Below are positions 46,315 to 56,296 of a DNA stretch of 64,000 nucleotides, piece by piece. Each line of letters begins with the position of its first letter. Position 1 is the stretch's first letter. The notes under the pieces are model-generated. The model was not told the origin of the DNA and searched no databases. It saw only the letters and a program-made list of their open reading frames with translations. This stretch comes from Granulicella sp. dw_53 (GTDB lineage Bacteria > Acidobacteriota > Terriglobia > Terriglobales > Acidobacteriaceae), in NCBI RefSeq assembly GCF_018449545.1, contig NZ_JAAVUR010000003.1, positions 248,001 to 312,000 of the forward strand. Direction: 5' to 3'. A program made the translations under genes and the position numbers.

Positions 46315-48738
46315 TTACCCAACCTCAATTGCTATGTTTTTACCCAACCAGCGGTCCTCTGCCTGCCAATACAAGGTGAAGACGATTGAGCCGGTCTGAT
46401 CGGGGGTCGTTGCAATGTCGGCATAGGAGCCCGGGTAGCCGACGACGTGGGAATCAGTGTGAATGGTGGACGCCCAATCGTCCATGGTCCAGACGACACG
46501 GAAGGGTTTGGGATCCAGAATGCGCAAGGTTAAACCGCCGGGAATGTTCGTAATGGGACGTCCGGTCTGGAAGAACTCGATCCGGCTGGAGAAGGTACGC
46601 TCCGACGCGGAGACTGCGTAGCGCTCTGCGACGGCGGAGATGCGGTCGAAGACCTGGCCGTCGACGGTAGAACGGAGCAGCTTGATGTACTCCGAGTGAG
46701 CCCAGACGAGGGGTTGGGCCGAGCCGGCGGAGCGGCCGAGGTACATGCCCTCGGAGGGTAGGTCGGCGTAGTCCCAGATCTGCTCGGGCATCATGCCACC
46801 AATTGAGCTGAAGCGCTCCAACGCGGTGATGTAGCTGCTGATGTCGTTGCCTGCGGCGAGCTCGTAGTGGGCCCGCTCGCCGGTGAGGATGGGCCAGGCG
46901 CGGCCTTGTCCCCAACCCTCGTAGGGGCCTCCGTCCTTGCGCTGGCCATAGCCGTCATGGTTGTATCGGCGCCAGCAGACACCGTAGGGCGTCTCGATCT
47001 TGAGGCAGTGGTCGACGACCTTGAGGGAGTCGATGATGAGCGGATCGTCGGCGCGGCGGATTCCGTAGCGGACGAGCTCGAGGAAGCCAGCGTCGATGAC
47101 CTCGCGGGCCTCGAAGTCGTACTTCTCGTCGGGAGCCCGGTTCGCGATGTGGATGTAGCCGGGGGCGATGGAGTCGTTGTGGAAGGGCTCGCCGACGGCT
47201 GGCGGACGGATACGCATGTAGTGGTACTTGATATCCGGATGGAGGACTCCTTCGCGGGTGGTGGTCCACTCGTCGAGGTGAGATTCGATCCAGTCGGCGT
47301 AGCTCTCCAGGAAGCTGGCGAGTTCGAAGGCCTGATGGCCGCGAGCCATGTCGGCGGCGCAGATGAGGCCGGCGATCACTGCGGCCAGGGTCGAGGGAGA
47401 GTAGCCGGAGTTCTCCTCCCAGCGCTCCTGCTGGGTGACCGGAGCGTAGCGGACGAGAAAGGCGGCGGCGCGCTCCACGAAGGGGAAGACGTCGAAGCTG
47501 CCGAGACCGCCGACCTTCCAGAGACGCCAGGAGAGGATGATGGGGAAGGCGACCTCGTCGAGCTGGATGCCGGTCCAGTAGGGCGTTCCGTCGATCCAAA
47601 AGTTCTGGGCGAAGCTGCCGTCCGGGCGCTGCGTACAGGCCAGGTAGACGAGGGCGCGGAGAGCGGTGTCGGTGCGTCCGCAGGCGAGGATCGCGGTGGC
47701 GGACTGAACCATGTCGCGGGTCCAGACGAGATGGTATCCGCCGAGGTCGTCGTCGCCTTTGGAGGCTCCCCAGGGGATGGAGGCGGAGGCGATGAAGGCT
47801 CCGGAGTAGGTCTTGTCCTCGTGGGTGAGGATGACGTTGTGGCTGATGCGCATGAGCCGGCCGCCATCGGTGGAGGCGGGAGCGAGGGACTCGGGCGAGT
47901 TGGCGCGGAGCCATTGGGCTACGAAGCGCTTGGAGTGCAGATCGTAGGGCGTGGCGAGCGTCTGCATCATGCCGGCGAGCGCGGCGTGATGACCGTCGCC
48001 GAGAGCGAGGGCGATGGTGAACTCGCGGTGCATGGAGACGTCGATCTCGCCCATGACGGCGATGTTGCCGTTGAGGGCCTGGCCGAACTGCCAGTCCATC
48101 TTCATATCGGAGGCGAGGTCCTGGAAGCCGTCGCTGGCACCGACGTAGCCGCAGGAGGTGCGGGTGAAGCCGCAGTCGACCCCCATGGCGAGCGAGGTGT
48201 TGTTCTTCCAGGCGAGGATGGCGCGTTGCCCTGCGATCTCGATGGAGCGGGCTGAGTTCCCTGCTCCGCCGCCGTCGAGGTGAGGCGCGAGGAGCGCGTA
48301 GCACTTCAGACGGGATAAGACGGCCTCTTCGCCGGAGATCTTGACGTTCATCAGGACGACTGGATGATGCGGGTCGCTGATGAACTCCTTCGCTACCGTG
48401 TAGCGGCCTTGTAGGTCATTAGCGACGACGCGGACCGCAAGGGCCTTGGGATCGACGTAGTGGAAGTCGTACTCGAAGTCGCGCTTCTCTTCGTGGAAGA
48501 AAGTCTCGCCATCCGTGAAGAGCAGCTCCATGTCGCGGATCTGTGGGCGGTCGATGGTTGGGTAGTAGATTTCGTTGAGAGTGCCGTGGGAGATGGTGAA
48601 CCATACGCGGCTGGATGCGGCGTAAGCAGTAGAGACGGCATCTTTGCGACTGGATGTCCAGCGCGGTTCCAGGCCCGGAGCACCAAATGCGGGGCCATTG
48701 TCGTCGAGCCAGCGGTATGCAGCAGCGAGAACATTCAT
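46315..48738 (-). CDS. GH15 glucoamylase/glucodextranase-like enzyme
   Basis: Predicted exo-acting glycoside hydrolase releasing glucose from alpha-glucans. The 807-aa protein has an N-terminal glucodextranase_N-type beta-domain (FTISHGTLNEIYYP, then a long beta region to about residue 280) and an (alpha/alpha)6 barrel with YHLVWTRDM, RPDGSFAQNFWIDG, ERWEENSGYSPSTLA (Glu pair, candidate general acid) and MPEQIWD (candidate general base). No signal peptide is visible, so it may be cytosolic and act on glycogen or imported dextrins. Its position at the head of the tkt-rpiA block links glucan breakdown to the pentose phosphate pathway. Confidence 0.92.
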   Translation of the reverse strand: MNVLAAAYRWLDDNGPAFGAPGLEPRWTSSRKDAVSTAYAASSRVWFTISHGTLNEIYYPTIDRPQIRDMELLFTDGETFFHEEKRDFEYDFHYVDPKALAVRVVANDLQGRYTVAKEFISDPHHPVVLMNVKISGEEAVLSRLKCYALLAPHLDGGGAGNSARSIEIAGQRAILAWKNNTSLAMGVDCGFTRTSCGYVGASDGFQDLASDMKMDWQFGQALNGNIAVMGEIDVSMHREFTIALALGDGHHAALAGMMQTLATPYDLHSKRFVAQWLRANSPESLAPASTDGGRLMRISHNVILTHEDKTYSGAFIASASIPWGASKGDDDLGGYHLVWTRDMVQSATAILACGRTDTALRALVYLACTQRPDGSFAQNFWIDGTPYWTGIQLDEVAFPIILSWRLWKVGGLGSFDVFPFVERAAAFLVRYAPVTQQERWEENSGYSPSTLAAVIAGLICAADMARGHQAFELASFLESYADWIESHLDEWTTTREGVLHPDIKYHYMRIRPPAVGEPFHNDSIAPGYIHIANRAPDEKYDFEAREVIDAGFLELVRYGIRRADDPLIIDSLKVVDHCLKIETPYGVCWRRYNHDGYGQRKDGGPYEGWGQGRAWPILTGERAHYELAAGNDISSYITALERFSSIGGMMPEQIWDYADLPSEGMYLGRSAGSAQPLVWAHSEYIKLLRSTVDGQVFDRISAVAERYAVSASERTFSSRIEFFQTGRPITNIPGGLTLRILDPKPFRVVWTMDDWASTIHTDSHVVGYPGSYADIATTPDQTGSIVFTLYWQAEDRWLGKNIAIEVG

Positions 48739-48957
48739 TGGGCTTTATTAGAACCTAAATGAGCGAGAAACGGGAGACCCCTCGATGAAGGGGCGGTGAA
48801 TGGGAGGATGAGTTATGATTCGGGAGTTGCGCGGATCATGCAGTGTGCATCGCGGCGTATCTGGACGGCATCGAAGGATACTGGACCGCCAAACTGACGC
48901 TTCGAGACGACAAGCTTCCGTCCCGACCTCAACCCAACCGAATACAGGAGACTGAAC

Positions 48958-49572
48958 GTGGCCTACGAACTTCCCCCATTGCCCTACGATTATGCGGCGC
49001 TTGAACCACACATCGACGAAGCGACGATGAAATTGCACCACGACAAGCATCACCAGACCTACGTGACAAACCTGAACGGCGCGGTGGAGAAGCATGCCGA
49101 ACTCGGCGCGAAGTCTCCCGAAGAGCTGATCAAAGACCTGGCGAGCATCCCTGAAGATGTGCGCAAGGTCGTCCAGAACAACGGCGGCGGACACGTAAAC
49201 CACACCATGTTCTGGCAGATCATGAAGCCCCATGGCGGCGGCGAGCCTTCGGGCAACATCGGAGACCAGATCAAGACGGATTTCGGGTCGTTCGAGGAGT
49301 TCAAGAAACTGTTCAACGAGACGACCGCCAAGCAGTTCGGCGCGGGCTGGGGTTGGCTGATCTTCGAGGGCGGCAAGCTGAAGATCGTGACCACCGCGAA
49401 TCAGGATAATCCGCTTTCGCAGGGTCATTACCCGATTCTGGGCAACGATGTCTGGGAGCATGCCTACTACTTGAAGTATCAGAACAAGCGTCCTGACTAC
49501 CTCGCTGCCTGGTGGAACGTGGTGAATTGGGACGAGGTGAACAAGCGGTTCGAGACGGCGAAGAAGAAGTAG
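48958..49572 (+). CDS. sodA: Superoxide dismutase (Mn/Fe family)
   Basis: Dismutates superoxide to oxygen and peroxide. The 204-aa protein has the metal ligands His27 (KLHHDKHH), His82 ([11 protein letters not shown]), Asp164 and His168 ([18 protein letters not shown], split). Gln149 in TANQDNP supplies the outer-sphere Gln from the position typical of Mn enzymes, so Mn or cambialistic use is likely. GTG at 48958 fits the family N-terminus (AYELPPLPY). There is no signal peptide; cytosolic. Confidence 0.96.
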   Translation: MAYELPPLPYDYAALEPHIDEATMKLHHDKHHQTYVTNLNGAVEKHAELGAKSPEELIKDLASIPEDVRKVVQNNGGGHVNHTMFWQIMKPHGGGEPSGNIGDQIKTDFGSFEEFKKLFNETTAKQFGAGWGWLIFEGGKLKIVTTANQDNPLSQGHYPILGNDVWEHAYYLKYQNKRPDYLAAWWNVVNWDEVNKRFETAKKK

Positions 49573-49718
49573 TTGCTTACTTCTGAGGACGCCAGGTATC
49601 GGCGCTAAGTGGCGCTGGATCACCGTTTACTGGCTTCAATCCCATCTAAGCCGTGATTTAGAGGGTTGTGGCCAGATTATTTAGCCAGCTTGGTTTACTT
49701 GCTGGTGCTCTTAAATTG

Positions 49719-49749
49719 AAAAGCCCCATGCCTTTTGGCTGGGGCTTTT
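49719..49749. terminator. Bidirectional intrinsic terminator
   Basis: AAAAGCCCCA and TGGGGCTTTT flank an inner GCC-tttt-GGC stem between the convergent sodA and VOC genes. Both strands carry a T-run after the stem. Confidence 0.85.
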
Positions 49750-49787
49750 CTTAGCTGGAGTTTGGGAGAACAGAACCAGATCCGTTG

Positions 49788-50231
49788 TTATTTGGCATTC
49801 TCCAGTTGGAGTATCTCAATGACATTGCCCCACGGGTCTGCGATGAAAGAGCCTCTTTCGACGCCGCTGCCAGCTACGCCGGTCATGCCGTCGACAAGGA
49901 CGTTGACGCCACGGCTCTTGAGATGGGCTGTGACCTGATCGACGTCGTCGACTTGAAAGCAAAGGTGGTGTAGCCCAGATTGACCAACGCTACCTAAGAC
50001 GACCTCCCGCGGAGGCTCGGATTCCAGTCTCTTATCGCCGATTAACTCGATGACAGGAACTTTGCTTTCAGCGGTACAAAGAAAAGCAAACTCCATGCCG
50101 TTGAACGGAAATTCGCGTTCGACGCGGAGGTCGAGCATGTCTACGTACCAATTTTTGCCGGCTGTGAAGTCCGCAACACGTAAAGCGATGTGGTGGATCT
50201 TCATACCGACGAATGGGGCACTCTGCGTCAT
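49788..50231 (-). CDS. VOC-family protein with complete metal-ligand pattern
   Basis: Two-module VOC fold of 147 aa. The four usual ligand positions are filled: His in MKIHHIALRVADF, Glu in VIELIGD, His in LHHLCFQVDDVD and Glu in NVIEILQL, as in methylmalonyl-CoA epimerase and glyoxalase-like enzymes. FIADPWGNVIEIL is the family ending. A substrate cannot be named. ATG at 50231 has AGGAGTAA. A palindrome about 150 nt upstream may be its operator. Confidence 0.88.
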   Translation of the reverse strand: MTQSAPFVGMKIHHIALRVADFTAGKNWYVDMLDLRVEREFPFNGMEFAFLCTAESKVPVIELIGDKRLESEPPREVVLGSVGQSGLHHLCFQVDDVDQVTAHLKSRGVNVLVDGMTGVAGSGVERGSFIADPWGNVIEILQLENAK

Positions 50232-50379
50232 AAATTACTCCTGATGTGTGTGGGGGGAGGGTGGAGCGCCAAGGTCGAGCATGAGACGATCCCGGGGCAA
50301 GAGGGAGACTGGCGGTCCGATAAAGCAGTCCGATAAGAAACTGTCCGATGAAGAAGGAAGGTTGTGGGACTTCCCGCCA

Positions 50380-50396
50380 GTATCGTTAAATGATAC
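50380..50396. promoter_or_regulatory. Palindrome upstream of the VOC gene
   Basis: GTATCGTTAAATGATAC has arms GTATC/GATAC around a TT-A-AA core, about 150 nt upstream of the VOC start and 60 nt past the end of the second TonB receptor gene. It looks like a repressor site, without a visible cognate regulator. Confidence 0.35.
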
Positions 50397-50454
50397 AGAG
50401 CCATGGCAAAGGGCATCCCGCTGGGATACCTTTTGGCGGAGAGCATGTTGAGTT

Positions 50455-53400
50455 TTAGAAGACGAACTTTGCCCAGAGTCGGATGTGACGATAGTAGTAG
50501 GCGTCGCGTGCATTGCTGGTGTTGAGGAAGGTGGACTGTCCTACCTGTCCGATGTTCATGGCGCTGCTGGAAACGCTGAAGGCGGTCACGTTGTCGTGAT
50601 TTGCAATGTCCTGTGCTTCAGCACGAAAGATCAACCGGCTCCCTTCCAGATGGGCAAAGTCCGTGGGAACTGCCTTCTCCAAGGCGACGTCCCAGGTTGC
50701 GAGGCCGGGGTTTTCGAAGGAGTTGCGGCCGATCTCCCGAGGAAGGAGAGCAGGTCCGTTCGTAGAGTTCGGAATGATGAAGTGGGCGGCGCCGCTGTTG
50801 ATGGGAGTGCGAACGGGGGCGGATGCAGGGGATGCGTTGTAGGCAGCCTGATCGTAGTATGTGCCGGTGACGCCACCGATGTAGCTTCCATCGACGGCGA
50901 CGGAGGTCAGCGGCGCATTGGGGTTGGACAGGACGGGGCGATCGTTGGTCGTGCTGCCATCTCCGTTAGTGTCTTTTCCGCTCAGGTTGAAGCTGGAGTA
51001 TGGACCGGACTGCAGGGTCGTCTGGCCCGAGACAGTGATATGACGGGTGAAGGCGCTATAGATCAGGTTGAGCGCGAGATTGTCGGAGTGAAAGCCCGCC
51101 GGAGTGTAGGAGTAGGCGAAGGACGCTAGGTGGCGGCGATCGTATGCGGAGGGGCCGTAGTCCTGGTAGAGCCCGTTGCCGGCCAGGTTTGCGGAGTAGG
51201 AGGTGGGAGCGGTGAAGAGAGTCGATACCTCCGAGGAGTTGTCGAGGTTCTTCGAGTAGGTATAAGCGACGCGGAAGTAGAGGCCGTGCCGGAATGATCT
51301 GTCGAGCTGGAGCTGGCCAGCGTTGTAGTTGGAGCTGGCGCGGTTGTCGCGGATGTTGATTGCGCCGCGTGTTGGATTGATGCGCGCGCCGTTGATGAAG
51401 TAGTTGAGCTGACGGTTGGAGAAGAGCTTGAGCCCGCGAGAGCCGACGTAGTTGACGGTTAGTTTAAGCGCGGCGGGAAGCTCCCGCTCCACGCCGAGGT
51501 TGTACTGATACGTCTGCGGATTGACCAGGTTGCTAGCGCTGCTCTGCACGGAAGAGTTCGCGGTGAAGGCTGGGGTAATGGTGGCGAGAAGACCGCTTGC
51601 GTTGGTAAGGCCGCCGACTGCAACGGAAGTGAGCGTGCCGGTCGGCGCAACGGGAGAAGACGCCGCTGCATCGGCGAGGATGCTGGTAAAGAAGGGGTCG
51701 TAGAAGATACCGAAGCCAGCGTGTATGACGGTCTTTCCGTCGGAGAAGATCCCGCTATGAGGCGCGTAGGCCAAGCCGATGCGAGGAGCGATGTTGTTCT
51801 TATCTGCCTTAACCGGGACGTAGGTGTTGATCGCCTGGAAGGGATTGTTGACGTCTACCCCTGGAAAGGAGAGTGAGTTGAGCGGCTGAGTGAGGTAGTC
51901 ATAACGAATACCGACGTTGACGGTGATGTCCGAGGACAGCTTGATGTCATCCTGGATGAAGCCGGCGATCTTCCAGATGTGTGGATCGACCCGGGTGGGT
52001 CCGAAGGTCTTGGTTGCAGATCCTGAGGTGCCGAGCCGGTTGTTGAGGAAGTTGTCCAGGGAAGAGAGACCTCCACCGGCGGCAAAACTCAGCGCGCCAA
52101 GGGCTCTCTGGGGAACGAGATCGGTCTCCAACAGACGCCCAACGTCCGCACCGGTGCGAATGGATTGCCTGCGGTAGGTGTAGCCAACGGTGTCCTGGAA
52201 CTGATAGAGCTCTTCGGACCGGCCTTGCGGGATGCTCTGAGAGACGCCAAGGGTTGGAATGCCGGTTCCTAAGAAGGTGATGTTGTTTAGCTTGGCGATG
52301 GGGTTAGCATTGGTCTCGGCAGTGGCGAAGAACTGGGAGTTGATGCGGGTCTCCGAGGCGCGAAACTCGTTGAGCAGGTTGGGAGTGAAGATGTGGATCC
52401 AGCTTCCGGTTCCAAGCTCGGAGGGACCGCCGACCTGTGTATCAAATCCTGGCAGAGTGGTTGGATTCAGACCAAAGTATGGAGTGTAGGTGTTTCGATC
52501 GTGAAGGTAGCGAACGTAGAAGGTGTCCGAAGTCCGGGGGATGAAGTCGATACGATACATCCACTGGGTGTCAGGAGACTGAAGCGGAGTGGCGTTGCGC
52601 TGAAAGCTAGCGGTGGTGATACTGCAGCCGCCGACGCATCCAGGCCGGGAGCTAACGGCGATCGACTCAAGGGGGGTGTTGACGCCGCGAGCGACATTGG
52701 GGATAGCGCGGAAGTTTGCGGGGTCGAGATAGGAGCCGTTGTTGAGGTATCCCTGCAACAGAGTAGCCTGGGGGCCTCCGATGGCGGTGAGGCGGGCGTA
52801 TCCGTTTGCATCGGGAAGCTCGACGGGAGCGATCCCAGGGGAATTGCCGTAAAGGCGGACGAACGTCGCTCCGCCAAAGGCGAAGAGCTTGTTCTTCCAG
52901 AGGGGGCCACCAGCGGTGAAGCCGTACTGATGCTGGTCGTAGCGGGCCTTTGGATTTGGAGTGCCGGGAGCGAGCGGCTTGAGCCGGCGCGTCTGTCCGT
53001 CGAGCGCATCGAGGCCTGATCCGGAGTAGATCTCGTGCACGGTACCGTGGAATTTGTTGGTGCCGCTCTGGGTGACCTGGTTAATGACGGCGCCGCCCGA
53101 ACGGCCAAATTCAGCCGAAGAGGAGTTGAGAAGGCCGGTGACGCTGGAGTACATGTCGGGCAGAATCGGCTGGAAGGCTTCGCCACCGATGGAGACGTCG
53201 TTAACGTCCTGGCTGTCCACCATGAAGTAGTTGGTACGTGGCCGGGCGCCGTTCACCGCGAGTTGTACGGTTCCGTTTCCGCCGGTCGCACCGAAGCCCA
53301 AAGAGACTGTGAGCTGCTGCACGCCGGGGAGAGTGGTAAGGAGGGATGCGGGGTTGAGGGGAAAGTTGGGCAGGGTATCGAGCTCCTGCCTGCCGATGGT

Positions 53401-53805
53401 CCCGGAGAGCTGGCCGTTTTCGGTGTTGATGTTGTTGCCGGCAGATTGCACGTCGACGACGTTGGAGGTGGCGCCTACGTGGAGGACGGCGTCGTAGGTG
53501 GTGGTTACAGAGGGATTGACCCTGATTCCCTTCACGTTGACGGAGGAGAATCCGGCGCTTTCGATATGGATGCTGTAGACGCCCTCACCGATGGAGTCGG
53601 CACGGTAGACGCCTTCGGAGGAGGTGGTGAGGGTACGGGTCTCGCCGGTGCCCTGGTTGAGAACTTCGACCTGGGCGTGCTCGATGGTGGCACCAGTTAC
53701 ATCACGTACTACTCCACTGAGAATTCCTTTGCTGGTCTGCGCGAAGCCTGGGAGAAGGCCACCACAAAAAAGCATTGTCGCCAATAACAATCCTGGAAAT
53801 TTCAT
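50455..53805 (-). CDS. Oar-like TonB-dependent receptor, 2
   Basis: Outer-membrane receptor of 1116 aa. A signal peptide (MKFPGLLLATMLFCGGLLPGFAQ) is followed by a carboxypeptidase-regulatory domain (GILSGVVRDVTGATIEHAQ ... GVYSIHIESAGF), a plug region (GNGTVQLAVNGARPRTNYFMVDSQDVND, split) and a long barrel ending IRLWAKFVF with terminal Phe. The ATG at 53805 has AGGAA. It is only distantly similar to the receptor at 29-33 kb and about 130 residues shorter. Substrate unknown; the neighbours are not transport genes. The 260 nt upstream show nothing distinct. Confidence 0.93.
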   Translation of the reverse strand: MKFPGLLLATMLFCGGLLPGFAQTSKGILSGVVRDVTGATIEHAQVEVLNQGTGETRTLTTSSEGVYRADSIGEGVYSIHIESAGFSSVNVKGIRVNPSVTTTYDAVLHVGATSNVVDVQSAGNNINTENGQLSGTIGRQELDTLPNFPLNPASLLTTLPGVQQLTVSLGFGATGGNGTVQLAVNGARPRTNYFMVDSQDVNDVSIGGEAFQPILPDMYSSVTGLLNSSSAEFGRSGGAVINQVTQSGTNKFHGTVHEIYSGSGLDALDGQTRRLKPLAPGTPNPKARYDQHQYGFTAGGPLWKNKLFAFGGATFVRLYGNSPGIAPVELPDANGYARLTAIGGPQATLLQGYLNNGSYLDPANFRAIPNVARGVNTPLESIAVSSRPGCVGGCSITTASFQRNATPLQSPDTQWMYRIDFIPRTSDTFYVRYLHDRNTYTPYFGLNPTTLPGFDTQVGGPSELGTGSWIHIFTPNLLNEFRASETRINSQFFATAETNANPIAKLNNITFLGTGIPTLGVSQSIPQGRSEELYQFQDTVGYTYRRQSIRTGADVGRLLETDLVPQRALGALSFAAGGGLSSLDNFLNNRLGTSGSATKTFGPTRVDPHIWKIAGFIQDDIKLSSDITVNVGIRYDYLTQPLNSLSFPGVDVNNPFQAINTYVPVKADKNNIAPRIGLAYAPHSGIFSDGKTVIHAGFGIFYDPFFTSILADAAASSPVAPTGTLTSVAVGGLTNASGLLATITPAFTANSSVQSSASNLVNPQTYQYNLGVERELPAALKLTVNYVGSRGLKLFSNRQLNYFINGARINPTRGAINIRDNRASSNYNAGQLQLDRSFRHGLYFRVAYTYSKNLDNSSEVSTLFTAPTSYSANLAGNGLYQDYGPSAYDRRHLASFAYSYTPAGFHSDNLALNLIYSAFTRHITVSGQTTLQSGPYSSFNLSGKDTNGDGSTTNDRPVLSNPNAPLTSVAVDGSYIGGVTGTYYDQAAYNASPASAPVRTPINSGAAHFIIPNSTNGPALLPREIGRNSFENPGLATWDVALEKAVPTDFAHLEGSRLIFRAEAQDIANHDNVTAFSVSSSAMNIGQVGQSTFLNTSNARDAYYYRHIRLWAKFVF

Positions 53806-54065
53806 GTGCTTTCCTCGCTGATTTATATGGACTTATTTCACGTTGAGGACCAACTGCAGAATATGCTGGGTATTCAGTCTTTGCCGGTTCATTTTTCTGC
53901 CTAACGATGAATTCTTACCGTGCCAGAGATTATTTGTCACTTGAATTCGAGGTTAGGAGAAGTTTTTCCTGGAGAAGATCTTGCGTGAAGCAGCGTCTGC
54001 GATGCCTGGGAGAAGGTGTTTCATAGAGACAATAAGGCGTTAATTGGCCGGGTCGATCCGTTGAG

Positions 54066-54839
54066 TTAGAGGTTGAGTTTTTTGAAGATGCGTTCGGGAA
54101 TGTTGCGGATGATGAACATGATGGGCTGCCAGATGAAGGGGACGTAGATCTGGTCCTTCTCGGCGGCGATGGCTGCGGCGATAGATTTGGCGACCTTATC
54201 GGGGTCGGCGTACTTGGCGCTCTTGGGATTGGCGGCGGTCATGGCGGTGCGGGTGGGGCCGGGCTTGATGGTGAGGACAGTGACGCCCTCGCGGTCGATG
54301 CGGTTGCGGAGGCCGCTTACGAAGGCGGAGAGGCCAGCCTTGGAGGAGCCGTAGACGTAGTTGGATTTGCGGCCTCGGTCTCCGGCGACGGAGGAGAGGA
54401 TGGCGAGGGTGCCGGTGTGGCGTGGGACACAGTAGTTGCTGAGCCAGGTGAGAAGCGAGACCGGGGCAGTGAGGTTGGTGTGGAGGATCTGGGCGGCGGT
54501 GTTGAAGTCCTGCTCGGCGGCGGGTTGGTCGCCGAGGATGCCGTGGGCAAGGTAGGCGACATCCATGCCGGCGAGAGAGTTGACGGCGTGGGTGAGGAGG
54601 GCGTGGTGGCTGTCCGTGTCGTCGAGGTCGGCGACGGCGGTGTCGACGAAGGCTGCGCCGCGGGTGCGGAGGTCTGAGGCTACGGCGGCGAGCTTCTCCG
54701 CATTGCGGGCGACGAGGAAGAGGTGTGCGCCTTCCGCGGCCCAGATGCGGCAGGTGGCTTCGGCGATGCCGGAGGTGGCTCCGAGGACGAGGATCTTGCG
54801 TGGGTTTGAGGTGCGGGGTGGGACGGCTGTCGTGCTCAT
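54066..54839 (-). CDS. DprE2-like short-chain reductase
   Basis: SDR of 257 aa resembling DprE2, which reduces decaprenyl-phospho-2-keto-ribose to decaprenyl-phospho-arabinose after DprE1. It has ILVLGATSGIAEATCRIWA, AHGILGDQ in the NNAG position, LSSVAGDRGRKSNYVYGSSKAGLSAF (split) with Ser/Tyr/Lys, and a C-terminal hydrophobic IMFIIRNIPERIF helix as in membrane-associated DprE2. The ATGA overlap with the DprE1-like gene argues for a shared two-step reaction. The lipid and sugar used are inferred only. Confidence 0.82.
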   Translation of the reverse strand: MSTTAVPPRTSNPRKILVLGATSGIAEATCRIWAAEGAHLFLVARNAEKLAAVASDLRTRGAAFVDTAVADLDDTDSHHALLTHAVNSLAGMDVAYLAHGILGDQPAAEQDFNTAAQILHTNLTAPVSLLTWLSNYCVPRHTGTLAILSSVAGDRGRKSNYVYGSSKAGLSAFVSGLRNRIDREGVTVLTIKPGPTRTAMTAANPKSAKYADPDKVAKSIAAAIAAEKDQIYVPFIWQPIMFIIRNIPERIFKKLNL

Positions 54840-56206
54840 AGGGGTAGTCTGTCTCCGGTGACGCGCTCCCAGAAGCTGGAGGTGAGGAGTGGGTCGCGGT
54901 AGCGGGCGAACTGCTCCCACTGGGGGTAGAAGGCCTGGAACTGGGAGGCGGTCATGGCAGCGTCTTTGGCGGGGTAGAGGCGGCCGCCAAACTCGCGGGT
55001 CATGTCGGCCAGACGCTCGAAGAGGGGGAAGCTCTTGTCGGGCTTGATGGGGAAGTCGAGGGCGAGAGTGATGCCCGGCAGCGGGAAGCTCATCATGCCG
55101 GGGGATGGGACGTCGCCGAAGGCCTTGAGGACGGCGAGGAAGCTGGCGAGGCCGGATTTGGCGACCTCTTTCATGACGGCGACGGTGGCTTCGCGGGCGT
55201 GCTCCCAGGGGATGGCGTACTGGAACTGGAGCAGGCCGCCCTTGCCGTACATGCGGTTCCAGTGGAGAACCTTGTCGAGGGGATAGAAGAAGGGCTCGTA
55301 GTCCTGGAGGGCGACGACGCGCTTGTGAATCTGCTTGTGGAAGAAGGCGGTGTTGAAAAGGCTGACGGTGGCGTGGTTAAGGGCGAAGCCGGGGGCTTCG
55401 AAGGGGAAGACGAGTTTGGGCTCCGGTGAGGGTTTGAGCTCGGCGGGCAAGGGGGAGTGGTCGCCTTGCATGAAGATACCGCGGAGGAAGTTCTTACCAG
55501 TGGAGGTGACGTCGACCCAGCTCACGGTGTACTCGAGGTTGCGGGCCTGCTCGGTGAGCGAGAGGAACTCGTCGATGCCGTGGAACTGGATGCCCTCGTA
55601 ATCGATCATGCGGGAGACGATGGGCTTCATGCGCAGGGTGGCCCAGGAGATGAAGCCGGTGAGGCCGAGACCTCCGATGGTGGCGGTGAACCAGTCGGGG
55701 TTCTGGTCGGGGGTACAAAGGCGGCGGGTGCCATCGGAGCGAAGGAGTTCGAACTGGACGATGTGGCAGCCGAAGGTGCCGGCGGAGTGGTGGTTCTTGC
55801 CGTGGATGTCGTTGGCGATGGCGCCGCCGAGAGTCACGTACTTGGTGCCGGGGGAGACGGGCAGGAAGAAGCCGCGGGGGACGCAGAAGTCGAGGATCTG
55901 GGCGAGGGTGATGCCAGCCTCGGCGGTGAGCAGGCCGGTGGCGGGATCGAAGGAGATGAGGCGGTTCATGCCGGTGGTGACGAAGAGATTGCCGTCCTTG
56001 AGGAGGCAGGAGTCTCCGTAGCTGCGGCCCATGCCCACGGCGAGGGCTCCTCCGTTGTGGAGGCCGGCGGAGGCGGAGGCGAAGTCACTTTGCCAATGGA
56101 GGGGGACGGTATGGGCGGGGTAAGTCGGGTAGCGGCCCCAGGATTCGAAGGGAGCCGAGGGGATTTGGGAGGCATCCTTCAAGCGATAAGGGTCGGACAT
56201 GGACAT
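54836..56206 (-). CDS. DprE1-like FAD-binding oxidoreductase
   Basis: Flavoprotein of 456 aa resembling DprE1, which oxidises decaprenyl-phospho-ribose at C2'. Seen: VGMGRSYGDSCL, SPGTKYVTLGGAIANDIHGKNHHSAGTFG (split), EWNRAYG-like HWNRMYGKGGLLQFQYAIP, SFPLPG and LDFPIKPD, and GGRLYPAKDA with Lys414 matching the essential Lys418 of the mycobacterial enzyme. The position of mycobacterial Cys387 (in NICVDFPIK) is Ala382 here (LALDFPIK). Start 56206 or 56200. It is on the same strand as rplT, about 90 nt downstream, and overlaps the DprE2-like gene. Confidence 0.87.
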   Translation of the reverse strand: MSMSDPYRLKDASQIPSAPFESWGRYPTYPAHTVPLHWQSDFASASAGLHNGGALAVGMGRSYGDSCLLKDGNLFVTTGMNRLISFDPATGLLTAEAGITLAQILDFCVPRGFFLPVSPGTKYVTLGGAIANDIHGKNHHSAGTFGCHIVQFELLRSDGTRRLCTPDQNPDWFTATIGGLGLTGFISWATLRMKPIVSRMIDYEGIQFHGIDEFLSLTEQARNLEYTVSWVDVTSTGKNFLRGIFMQGDHSPLPAELKPSPEPKLVFPFEAPGFALNHATVSLFNTAFFHKQIHKRVVALQDYEPFFYPLDKVLHWNRMYGKGGLLQFQYAIPWEHAREATVAVMKEVAKSGLASFLAVLKAFGDVPSPGMMSFPLPGITLALDFPIKPDKSFPLFERLADMTREFGGRLYPAKDAAMTASQFQAFYPQWEQFARYRDPLLTSSFWERVTGDRLPL

Positions 56207-56296
56207 AGGATACTTGGTTGGACGGTAGTTGCATGCACAAAACAAACGGGCACAGCGAAGAGCCGTGCCCGTTGCGATGCGGAGTAGAGATGCTGC

